From the NCBI GenBank assembly GCA_001839685.1, contig MLAK01000451.1:26191-90190 (forward strand): a stretch of 64,000 nt of DNA. The letters are read 5' to 3'. The notes under the pieces are model-generated. The model saw only the letters and a list, made by a program, of their open reading frames with translations. It made no database searches and was not told where the DNA came from. Source of the stretch: Tritrichomonas foetus (Eukaryota > Parabasalia > Tritrichomonadida > Tritrichomonadidae). Both the position numbers and the translations under genes were made by a program. Of this stretch, positions 39,280 to 47,728 are shown piece after piece (position 1 is the stretch's first letter; each line of letters starts with the position of its first letter).

Positions 39280-41433
39280 ATGAATAAAGCCCAGGCATAT
39301 AAAAATGCGGATGAGGCACATAAAATGTCCACGCTTTTTAATAGGGCAACATGCAGTTCATCCAATCGCGAAAAAAATCAATTACTGACGCAATTACGAA
39401 ATATCTCCATCGATCATATCGCTAAGTATGAAAAAGTTTTGGCGCAAAATAGTATAAGGTCAAATGAATTGGCATCCCTAAAGAAAAATTATACCGAACT
39501 TCAAAAAAAGCTCGATAAAACCAAAGAGCAATTAAATCTGAATTCAATTCTCACAAAAAGAGGAATAAAATCAGACAAAAATCGAATAATTTCTATTATT
39601 CAAAAAGTTGAAGAAGAATTGAAAAGTATGGAAACACTTGAAAGACCTGAGCTATTAGAATATTCTATCAACAAATCAATGAATGAGGATTTGAAGCCAA
39701 TTTTGTTGTGGGATATTGAAATGCAACGTTATGAAGAATTGATTTATTACTTGCAAAAAAGAATTATAAGCGTGGAGGAGAACCAGGAATGCTCTGAAAG
39801 TATCATGGAAGAGTTTGGAAGTGTATTTGGTTTAATTGATGAATATAAAACTCTTTCAATTGAAAACCAAAAGTTGAAAAAAGAAGAAATTATTTTTTTG
39901 AATGATCCTCTTGTTCGAAGAAGAAATAGTTCTTCTATTACGCCACTTGCAGCAAGAAATATGATTACTCTTTTTCAAAAAGAATTAGAATCTCAAAATA
40001 GTATATTATCAATTTTAAAAAAAGCTACAAATGAATTAGTTAAATCATCATCAACAACTCAAATTAATATTAACCCAAGTCTTTCTCAGTCGAAGAAATC
40101 TAGAATTGCTACAAGTGTAGCACTTTTTAATAAGACTCAAGTTGAAGAAGATTCTTTATTAGGGCAACGCCCAAATACTACAACAAAAGTTGATTTTAAT
40201 GAAATGTGTTCTGACCCTAATTTTAAAATGTCAACTACAGTTACAATAAAACCATCAGGTCATCTTGATTCTGCTAAAAAAGTTGATTTACCAATCAATG
40301 AAGCAATTCAAGCAATTCAAAATAGTGTCAAAGAAGCTGAAGATCAACTCAAAAAAGTTGAAAGTGATTTATGGCAATTTCGAAGATTTGTTATTCCACA
40401 AGATTTTACAGCTGGAAGTCGTTATCAAAAGCTTGTTGAATTAAACACAAGATTAATGAAACAAATTCAAGGTGAACATATCAAAATTGATATTGCAAAT
40501 GATTCAATTGTCAATTTATTAAATCAAATTCAATCTGTTGTTGAAAGTAAAAATTATTACCAAAAAATAACAGCTTCAATTTTCGAACCTTATCGAGCTT
40601 TACTTAAAGACTATTTTGAACTTTTTGAATGTTATTTACATAATGAATCTATTGGAAAAGCATTATCTTGCGTTACTTCTAAATTATATCAAGATGTTCT
40701 AAACCATGATGCAACTCAACAACAAATTTATAATTATCTTCAAACACCCATCGATGAATATATAGCTGCTGAAAAATTACAAAGAGAAAAAGAGAAAGAA
40801 ACTAATGCTAAAGAGAAACCAAAACCATTTGATCCCAAACGTAAAATATCAAATGGAAGCAGATTTGAAGCTATGCAAACAAAACTATTAGTTGCTCATA
40901 AAAAAGGATTTCAATCTTCGAAAGAAAGCCTTAATTCTCCAATAGCTTTGCTATCACCTAGCCAAACACCAAAAAGTAGTACTAATTTGTCACCACGTGA
41001 AGTTTCATCGTCAAAAAGTGGAAATAATTCAACAACATTTTTACAAAAGCATTGTCAAGATAGACATTTGGTTAGAATGCTCGCGCAAGTTTTAGCAACA
41101 AGACTTGCTGAATGCCATGGATTATTTTACAAAGTTCCTTGTCGTTCACATCAAGATTTCGTTGAAGTTTGGAAAGTGATGGAAGATCAATTTGCAAGAG
41201 GTTTGAGAAATAAACTAGTTGGCTATGAACTTGCTCAAGTTGATATGCTGTCTAAAATAAGATTAAGTTCTAAACGAATTATTGTAAGAGAAAAAGCCAA
41301 TATAGAAACGATGACACTTCCAGAAGAAAAAATTGATGTTGCGACACAATGGGAAGAACAGAAGAAAAATGTTAAATCTAAGCCGACGATTGTCAAGCCC
41401 ACAACCACATCATCATTGAAAAAGAAGAAGTAG
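39280..41433 (+). CDS. Coiled-coil protein with basic C-terminus, unknown function
   Basis: A 717-residue protein from the ATG at 39280. Long coiled coils occupy about residues 35-230 and 345-420, separated by Ser/Thr-rich, low-complexity segments. A folded-looking section near residues 590-650 (LVRMLAQVLATRLAECHGLF) precedes a Lys-rich end (SSLKKKK). I recognise no named domain. The layout suggests a cytoskeletal or basal-body protein, which are numerous in trichomonads, but this is inference from composition only. Confidence 0.75.
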   Translation: MNKAQAYKNADEAHKMSTLFNRATCSSSNREKNQLLTQLRNISIDHIAKYEKVLAQNSIRSNELASLKKNYTELQKKLDKTKEQLNLNSILTKRGIKSDKNRIISIIQKVEEELKSMETLERPELLEYSINKSMNEDLKPILLWDIEMQRYEELIYYLQKRIISVEENQECSESIMEEFGSVFGLIDEYKTLSIENQKLKKEEIIFLNDPLVRRRNSSSITPLAARNMITLFQKELESQNSILSILKKATNELVKSSSTTQININPSLSQSKKSRIATSVALFNKTQVEEDSLLGQRPNTTTKVDFNEMCSDPNFKMSTTVTIKPSGHLDSAKKVDLPINEAIQAIQNSVKEAEDQLKKVESDLWQFRRFVIPQDFTAGSRYQKLVELNTRLMKQIQGEHIKIDIANDSIVNLLNQIQSVVESKNYYQKITASIFEPYRALLKDYFELFECYLHNESIGKALSCVTSKLYQDVLNHDATQQQIYNYLQTPIDEYIAAEKLQREKEKETNAKEKPKPFDPKRKISNGSRFEAMQTKLLVAHKKGFQSSKESLNSPIALLSPSQTPKSSTNLSPREVSSSKSGNNSTTFLQKHCQDRHLVRMLAQVLATRLAECHGLFYKVPCRSHQDFVEVWKVMEDQFARGLRNKLVGYELAQVDMLSKIRLSSKRIIVREKANIETMTLPEEKIDVATQWEEQKKNVKSKPTIVKPTTTSSLKKKK

Positions 41434-41650
41434 TATTTGTTTGTTTTTATAGAATATTTATATTATTTATATAAATTTGTGTAAACTATTATATACTTGG
41501 AAAAGTTTTAGTAAGTTATTTATTAAATTTCAAATCATTTTTTAAACTTTTTTGAGAAATCAGTCCGAATTATTCACAGGAATGTATAGGGGTAACTGAA
41601 GCAATGTCAGAATACTATTCATGGATCGGAAACATATGAGGAAAGAGAGA

Positions 41651-41653
<3 letters not shown>

Positions 41654-41731
<78 letters not shown>
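41654..41731 (-). terminator. 78-base poly(A)/poly(T) run just after the tRNA; serves as Pol III terminator
   Basis: Seventy-eight consecutive A on the plus strand, i.e. T on the strand of the tRNA, beginning seven bases after the mature tRNA 3' end. Four or five T are enough for RNA polymerase III, so the length is excessive. The exact length may be an assembly estimate. Confidence 0.7.
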
Positions 41732-41736
<5 letters not shown>

Positions 41737-41738
41737 CA

Positions 41739-41811
41739 GCCTCCGGCGGGACTCGAACCCGTAACCCCAAGATTAAGAGTCTTATGCTCTAGCCGGTTGA
41801 GCTACGAAGGC
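41739..41811 (-). tRNA. trnK(CTT): tRNA-Lys (anticodon CTT)
   Basis: On the minus strand the cloverleaf is complete: acceptor GCCTTCG/CGGAGGC (one G-T pair), D arm with GCTC/GAGC, anticodon stem TAAGA/TCTTG with loop CTCTTAA (anticodon CTT), and T arm with TTCGAGT. The T stem has one A-C mismatch at its base. The discriminator position 73 is U, where eukaryotic tRNA-Lys usually has G. No intron and no encoded CCA. The D-arm box A and the T-arm box B are intact. Confidence 0.96.
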
Positions 41812-42249
41812 TTTCGCTCGCACAAATATCTGATAATTGAAGAAATTTTTTATATTTAATTGATGATGTTTCGATGATCGCATCAAAATTGTTGTCACCC
41901 TTTCAAAATCCAACGACTGTGGACAGCGAATTATTTGATAGAAAGTCAATCAATCATTTTCCCCAATAAAATTTTATCAATTGAAGTTGACAAATAACAC
42001 TATTAATTTTAACAAAAAGATTACGAAATCATTAATTCCCATTCATTCAAAAATAATCCCAATCAATTCCGAATAAAATTCATCTTTCTTCTTTTCAATT
42101 AATCCAAAAAATATGTAAAGAATGTTTTGAAAAATAAAAACAAAGATTTTTTTTGAATTGTTTATTTAATTGAAGGTTCTTTACATAAAATTATTATTCA
42201 TAATTTTACAAAGATTTAAAATAAAATAATAATTGGATGAGAAAAGGTT

Positions 42250-45200
42250 TCATGCTGTGCAACCTTTGCTCATAAGTAATTGTGCAACAGCATCTGGTGT
42301 TGTTTGTTGTTCTGCTGCACCTAACATACGGCGGATTGATAAATCAGAATTATTAAGGCGTGTGATTGTGTCACGTGCTTTATCTAAAACAGAACGGAAT
42401 GAACGTTCATCAATTTGGTCTGATGGGTTGAAGAAGTTGCGGAATGTTTCGGTTCCAAGGGCAATTAAGCGGCGGCGTTCTGTTTCAAATTTATTACGTT
42501 GTTCTTCAAGACGTGAATTATATGAAGCTTCAGATTGAACCTTTTGTGCACGGATTGTTGATTCCATTAATTTGCGTTCACGTTCTAATTGATTCTTCAT
42601 ATTCGAAACTTCTGTTTCCATCTTACGTTTCTCCTTACGAACAACATTAATTTCTTGTTGAACTTGAGCATTCTTTAATTCAGTTTCGCTAACTTGAGCG
42701 GCCATCTTTTGAACATCACTACGGTGCTTCTCACATTGATCTTTAAGTTCTTTGAGAGCGTTTTCAAAGGTTTGGGTAATGTTCTTCTTTTCGGCTTCAA
42801 GACGTTCAGTAGCAACAACATCATGTTCATTTAATACACGTTGAAGTTCTGCATATTCTTGATCACGTTGTTGGCGAGATGTCTTTAAGCTATTAATTAA
42901 TTGATGTTGTTTTTGAACTTCATTTTCATATGATGAAACAGAAAGACGAAGTTGCTTAATTTGTTCATTCTTTGTTTGAAGCTCATGCTTGTATTGAAGT
43001 TCTTGTTTATGGAAGTTTTCAATCAATGAATTATTCTGTTCATCTTGTTCTTGAATAATTGTTGATTCCAATTGTTCACGTTCTTGTGTAACATTGTTGA
43101 TTTCAACTGTTAATTGATTGTTTTGATCTTGTAATGATTTATTCTCATTTTGAAGATGACGAATCTTGTTTGACAATTCATTGTTGACATCTTCTAATGA
43201 ATGAAGTGAATTTTCAAATTCAACTTGCTTGCTCTTTAATGTAGCGTTTGTAGAACGAACAACTGCCTTCAATTCATGAATCTTCTTGCTACGAAGGGCA
43301 ATTGCTTCTTTTTGATTTTCAAGAACTAAACGAACTTCGTTAATTTGTTGTGAAAGTTCTGGACAACCTTCTGGATAGTATGGTCCGAATGTTGTTTGGA
43401 ATAAGCTGATGAAACCTTTCAATGTGTCATATTGATGACGAAGGTTAGCATGATTCAAACGAAGTTGAGCAATTTCATCAACAATCTTGTGTCCTGCATT
43501 GTTACCAAAGAAATCTTGAAGTGTAATGGCTTGATCATTTAATGCAATTGATGCATCAACAAGGAATTGATTGAATGAATTCGATAATGTTTGGTTTTCA
43601 TTGAAGGCTTGATCAAGTGCTTCATCACGAGCTTGGATTTGTTTACCATAGTGTTTACGAATTGTCTTGAAACAATTATGGAGTTTAGAAACTGGTTGAA
43701 GAGCAGCATTGTTAGCAACACGAACAATAGCCGATGATAATGCTGGATCAAATTCTTCACAGTGGAAAACACTTGGTGGCAATAAATCTTCAGCTGTTAA
43801 TGGATGTTGATTTTCAAGTTGACGACGTACATCTTGCAATTCATTGCGAGCACGCTCTGTTTCACGCTCAGAATCTTGAACTGTTTGATTAGCAAGACGA
43901 AGTTCTGATTCTAAATCTTCAATGCGAATATTTAATTTGTTTTCAAGAGCTTGAAGTTGATAAACTTTTTGCTTTTCATTATCTAAAGCCTTTTGAAGTT
44001 TTAGAATACGTGTAGATGGTTGACGGGGAGCATTCTTGTTCTTTTCACGGATTTCTTGTTCAGTTGTTTCTTTGATATGTAAAGCACGGCGAAGAGATTC
44101 TATTTCTTCGAGATCACTTTCATGAATATGTTGAAGGGCTTCATATTCAGATTTATGCTTTTCAACAGTAATAGCCAAATTGTTATTGTTGGCTTCACTT
44201 TGACGAAGAAGGCTGCTTAATTCATCACGCTTTTTTTGGGCAGCTAATAATTGTTCTTGAAGTTCTTCATTGCGTTGAAGAAGTGATTCATCAGTGAAAT
44301 GTTGCTGTTGTTGTGGTTGCGATGTTGATGGTAATGGGATTTGTGGAAGTTGAGATTGTTCTTCTTGTTGCTTTTGACGATCTTTAGCAAACTGAAGTTT
44401 TAATGTAACTTCATCTAATTCTTTTTGAAGTTGGCTGTTGTTCTTGCGTAAGTCTTTATGTTCTGTTTGAAGATTCTTATATTGTTCTGTTAAATTGTCG
44501 TACTTCTTGTTAAGATTTGCATACTTCTGTTGAAGAGCTGTGATTTGATAGTTAAATTGTGATTCAACTTGTTTCTTGGAATCTTCAACTTCTTGAACAT
44601 TATGTTCTAAGTTGGCGATTTGGTTACGAAGGGAAGAACGTTCACTGTTGAATTCTTGTTGCTTCTTGGTTAATTGGTCTTCAAGAGATGCTGTAGCTGT
44701 TGCTGCTGCCTTTAGCTTGCTCTTGAGATGCTTCAATTTACGATCAAGACGATCAATTGTGTTTTGTTGTTGAAGGCTTGATGTTCCTGTTGGTAATGAA
44801 GCTGATGTTGTTCCTGTTGGGGCTGCTGTGGCTCCAGCTGCTTCTTGAGCAACTGGTGGAGTTGATAAGAAGATCATAAATTCATCAATGTTGTTGAAAC
44901 GTGTTTGGAAGTAGCGTTGTGAATCTTCTAAGATGTGATCAAGCTTAGAAGCCAAGAGACGCTTTTCAACGCTTTCGCGTTCAATTGATTGTTTTGATTT
45001 CTCGAGTTGATCATAAATTGAATCAAGTTGGGCTTTGCTTTGTTGCTTGATTTTTTCAATTTCTTTGGTCATCGAATTCAGATCTGTGCCACGAATAGTT
45101 GTGCAGCTTCTTTTCTCGTCATTTAACTTGGCGCTCATTTCTTTATTGCTTTGTAAACTTATTTCGAGACGATGTGTTAAATCTTCGTTTTCACCACGGA

Positions 45201-45414
45201 GGGCACGAATAGTGTTGTGTAATTCATTGTTTTGGGAATGTAATTCTTCTAATTGGCGTGTAATCTTGATGGCATCTTCAAATTGGGAGCGAAGAACAGT
45301 GTTCTCTTTCATCAGCTCATCATTTGCATCTTTTAATTCAGAATCTCTTGGGAGACGAGCTTTGCTTGAATCAAGCTCTGAGTATTCAATTCGTGATGAC
45401 TCGGAATCGTACAT
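42250..45414 (-). CDS. Large coiled-coil protein (golgin/cytoskeletal type)
   Basis: A 1054-residue protein that is almost entirely coiled coil, with a short head (MYDSESSRIEYSELDS) and a tail ending MSKGCTA. Breaks in the heptads occur near residues 185-215 (Ala/Thr/Gly-rich), at 350-370 (Pro/Gln) and at about 545-640, where a folded segment starts LTAEDLLPPSVFHCEEFDPA. I recognise no GRIP, GRAB or motor domain. Codon choice is unusually uniform (frequent CGT, GAA, CAA) compared with neighbours, which suggests strong expression. It may be a structural protein of the costa, axostyle or Golgi. That is inference, because any long coiled coil would give weak similarity to golgins and myosin tails. 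ATG is at 45412-45414. Confidence 0.85.
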   Translation of the reverse strand: MYDSESSRIEYSELDSSKARLPRDSELKDANDELMKENTVLRSQFEDAIKITRQLEELHSQNNELHNTIRALRGENEDLTHRLEISLQSNKEMSAKLNDEKRSCTTIRGTDLNSMTKEIEKIKQQSKAQLDSIYDQLEKSKQSIERESVEKRLLASKLDHILEDSQRYFQTRFNNIDEFMIFLSTPPVAQEAAGATAAPTGTTSASLPTGTSSLQQQNTIDRLDRKLKHLKSKLKAAATATASLEDQLTKKQQEFNSERSSLRNQIANLEHNVQEVEDSKKQVESQFNYQITALQQKYANLNKKYDNLTEQYKNLQTEHKDLRKNNSQLQKELDEVTLKLQFAKDRQKQQEEQSQLPQIPLPSTSQPQQQQHFTDESLLQRNEELQEQLLAAQKKRDELSSLLRQSEANNNNLAITVEKHKSEYEALQHIHESDLEEIESLRRALHIKETTEQEIREKNKNAPRQPSTRILKLQKALDNEKQKVYQLQALENKLNIRIEDLESELRLANQTVQDSERETERARNELQDVRRQLENQHPLTAEDLLPPSVFHCEEFDPALSSAIVRVANNAALQPVSKLHNCFKTIRKHYGKQIQARDEALDQAFNENQTLSNSFNQFLVDASIALNDQAITLQDFFGNNAGHKIVDEIAQLRLNHANLRHQYDTLKGFISLFQTTFGPYYPEGCPELSQQINEVRLVLENQKEAIALRSKKIHELKAVVRSTNATLKSKQVEFENSLHSLEDVNNELSNKIRHLQNENKSLQDQNNQLTVEINNVTQEREQLESTIIQEQDEQNNSLIENFHKQELQYKHELQTKNEQIKQLRLSVSSYENEVQKQHQLINSLKTSRQQRDQEYAELQRVLNEHDVVATERLEAEKKNITQTFENALKELKDQCEKHRSDVQKMAAQVSETELKNAQVQQEINVVRKEKRKMETEVSNMKNQLERERKLMESTIRAQKVQSEASYNSRLEEQRNKFETERRRLIALGTETFRNFFNPSDQIDERSFRSVLDKARDTITRLNNSDLSIRRMLGAAEQQTTPDAVAQLLMSKGCTA

Positions 45415-45850
45415 CTTGTTGTAGTTGTTTTAAAGAGGAAAGTAAGAATAAAAATGATTTTTTCTATACTTCTCAATTTAATATTTAAACGCACAGATGT
45501 TGTTCTCAAAAATAACCCAAAACGTCTATACGTTTAAAATATGAGGATCTACAAATTGAAAGGAAAATGAGGAATGATTATTTCACATTTTATCTCCTAA
45601 CGTATGGAAATGGTTATTTTTTTTAAAGTGAAAGTCTAGATGATCTACAATAATTCTTCCAAATATTCATAATGGTAATTTTTTTCATGTTGAATTCTTG
45701 TTTTTATCATTTTTATTTTAAGTGAGTTCTTTCTGATTTGAATAAAACAATTCTTTGAGTATTATCAAATTATTCAATAGTTTACAAAAAAATCCTTTTC
45801 TCCATTTTTTTTTTACCTCCCATTTTTGTGTGAATCAATCACAATGTACC

Positions 45851-46006
45851 ATGATCCCGAACAAAATTTATTCACATCAAAGAATATATAACCTTTTTAT
45901 AGAATGCGCCGACGATTTTTTCGCCCATCCGCAATTCGACGAATATTACTATTCGGGAGGCAACACTTATAACACACTATTCTGCCTTATTTCCAAATCA
46001 CAATAA
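45851..46006 (+). CDS. Possible 51-residue small protein
   Basis: From the ATG at 45851 the frame gives MIPNKIYSHQRIYNLFIECA and continues with an acidic/aromatic stretch (FFAHPQFDEYYYSGG) to a TAA at 46006. The GC content of this stretch (gcgccgacg, gcccatccg) is clearly above the surrounding DNA, as in coding regions here. No family is recognised, and an upstream out-of-frame ATG at 45844 would interfere. It could be a remnant of a larger gene. Confidence 0.3.
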   Translation: MIPNKIYSHQRIYNLFIECADDFFAHPQFDEYYYSGGNTYNTLFCLISKSQ

Positions 46007-46320
46007 CATTTTCATAAATAAAAATATGTTAAATATGTTATTTTCGAAAGTGGAACCAATTATCTCTAAATCATTTATTATCGAATATATATTAAATGAG
46101 GATAATCCTGCGTAATAAAGAAAAACATTTTTAATGAAAGAAGAACATTTTAGTAATAAAGAAGAACACTTTTCAAAAAAGATTTTAATAATTCTTTATG
46201 ACATAAAGAAAACGTTTTCTAAGGAAACGATTTTCTTAAAAGGGGAAAAAGCTAATTAATCAGGAATTCTGCAATAAAAATTGCTGATTCGTCTATTCTG
46301 TGGAAATTGTTCCTTTTTCT

Positions 46321-46406
46321 ATGATGGGAGCTTTGAAATTTGTATTCTATGAGAGTTTTCAAATTTGAGAACTATTCAGTTTACAAAGGAAGAGCTCCCA
46401 TTATGA
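46321..46406. repeat. Interrupted inverted repeat, possible structured RNA or MITE
   Basis: The arms ATGATGGGAGCT (46321-46332) and AGCTCCCATTATGA (46393-46406) pair with one mismatch. Inside them TTGAAATTTG pairs with CAAATTTGA, giving a two-step hairpin of about 85 bases. It lies in a gene-free stretch between two minus-strand genes. Confidence 0.45.
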
Positions 46407-46527
46407 AATCTTGAGCATTCGGTTTTATTTTGATCCAGTCGACAGTAAAAAAATATAAATTAAAATTTGTATTTAATAATTTAATTAATTCGTTTTTACT
46501 AACAAATAAAATTCCGCATATTTCGAA

Positions 46528-47157
46528 CTAATAATCAAAAAAGTCTTCCTGCCCAAAGAAATCTTCATCATCACTTATAAAAGTATCAAATCCAACAAAG
46601 TCAAAAGTTTCTTCAACTTCTGAAATATTCACGATTGATTCTTGTGGGGTTTTGACAGCTTGGTCAATTTTGTTAGGCTGTTTTACTTGTATATAGTGTG
46701 CACCAGGTGGAACACTCACCCTTAACGTTCTCACTGTCCATTCTCTAAATTTCATTGGATGATTTCTGAGATAAGGCATTCTTTCTTGGAAACTTTGATA
46801 AGCTTCATCTGACTTTTGTAGTGGAGCATAGCCAGCTTTAAAAAGAATTGCATTTAATGTAGCTTTGCTCTTTAACAACACTGTGGAAAGCTGTCTTGTA
46901 TTAATTGCCACATATTTATCAAAAAATATCACACCGCAAACTAAACATCGCTTCCAGTCATCTTCGTTATCTTTCAAGCAAAAAACTTTAATCATTGTAA
47001 GAATTAATTCGATCGTATTACACGAATGACTTTTGTTATATCTGAAATTATCAGAAGCAAGAATGGCGCGGAGTTGGCAAAACTGAGATTGATTAGATGA
47101 GTCTAAGAGATCGAAATACTCAGGTAATTCAATTTTAGTTATATTTCGATTTGGCAT
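46528..47157 (-). CDS. Initiator-binding domain (IBD) protein, IBP39-like, with acidic aromatic tail
   Basis: A 209-residue protein from the ATG at 47155-47157; the longer frame starts at a TTG. Residues about 8-115 resemble the IBD winged-helix domain of IBP39, the Trichomonas protein that binds the core-promoter initiator. Supporting marks are DDWKRCLVCGVIFFDKYVAI followed by NTRQLSTVLLKSKATLNAIL and a GY end. IBP39 also has a C-terminal domain that contacts the RNA polymerase II C-terminal repeat; here it is replaced by about 95 residues ending in an acidic/aromatic stretch (DTFISDDEDFFGQEDFFDY) typical of activation domains. The protein is likely nuclear. Its own gene has initiator-like motifs just upstream. 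The family call rests on recalled pattern similarity. Confidence 0.7.
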   Translation of the reverse strand: MPNRNITKIELPEYFDLLDSSNQSQFCQLRAILASDNFRYNKSHSCNTIELILTMIKVFCLKDNEDDWKRCLVCGVIFFDKYVAINTRQLSTVLLKSKATLNAILFKAGYAPLQKSDEAYQSFQERMPYLRNHPMKFREWTVRTLRVSVPPGAHYIQVKQPNKIDQAVKTPQESIVNISEVEETFDFVGFDTFISDDEDFFGQEDFFDY

Positions 47158-47728
47158 TATAACAAATAGTGAAATGAAAAACTCCAAAATTTTGGAGAAA
47201 ATTTTGACATGATTCAAATAATAGGTCTGAATAATCAAAATATTTTTTTTGAATGTTTATTTGGATAAGTTATCTGAATTACATATAAAAATATTGTGCA
47301 TATATTTGGCTACCAAAATTTGACTTGATCAATCAGGATCATGTGAATTACTAATTTCTTCAACAAATCAAATATCTAAACTTTTTAATTTTCTTCCTAA
47401 AAATCTCGATTTCAAAACATTTTTCACTCTATGAAAGAGAGTATTTAGAAATGTAATTAACTTTAAATATGGAATGATATTCTACAAATAAAGATAAAAT
47501 ACTCATCTTTACAATGTATTTAGAAAATCATAAATAGTTATTCTGGTGGAATATATCACTTTGATATTTTGAGCTCTAAGTAATATATTACACAAGTATA
47601 GACTTATATACTTATTTGATAAAAATTTGATAAAAATATTTAAATATATATATGAAAGGCTTTTTTTACTAATTTAAAATAACATATTTATAAACAAAAT
47701 TTAATCAAACAAATAAAGTACCATTTCA
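47158..47728. other. Intergenic region between two minus-strand genes
   Basis: Very AT-rich, with a TATATAT-type stretch near 47640-47660. The initiator-like motif of the IBD gene lies at its left end. No gene or RNA can be supported. Confidence 0.5.
47172..47177 (-). promoter_or_regulatory. Initiator-like element upstream of the IBD gene
   Basis: On the minus strand TCATTT, followed by an overlapping TCACTA, lies about 15 bases before the ATG. The first matches the trichomonad initiator core. If used, the gene for an initiator-binding protein would itself have an initiator. Confidence 0.4.

Larger units (their letters stand above)
41434..42249. other. Intergenic region with tRNA-Lys and a long poly(A) run
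   Basis: It separates two converging coiled-coil genes. It holds the tRNA and poly(A) tract listed separately. The stretch from 41820 to 42249 is AT-rich with nothing else that I can support. Confidence 0.6.
45415..46527. other. Intergenic region with short repeats and a long hairpin
   Basis: It holds a possible 51-codon gene at 45851-46006, three degenerate copies of (G)TAATAAAGAAGAACATTTT at about 46113-46175, and an interrupted inverted repeat at 46321-46405 that can fold as a hairpin; the gene and hairpin are listed separately. Confidence 0.45.
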
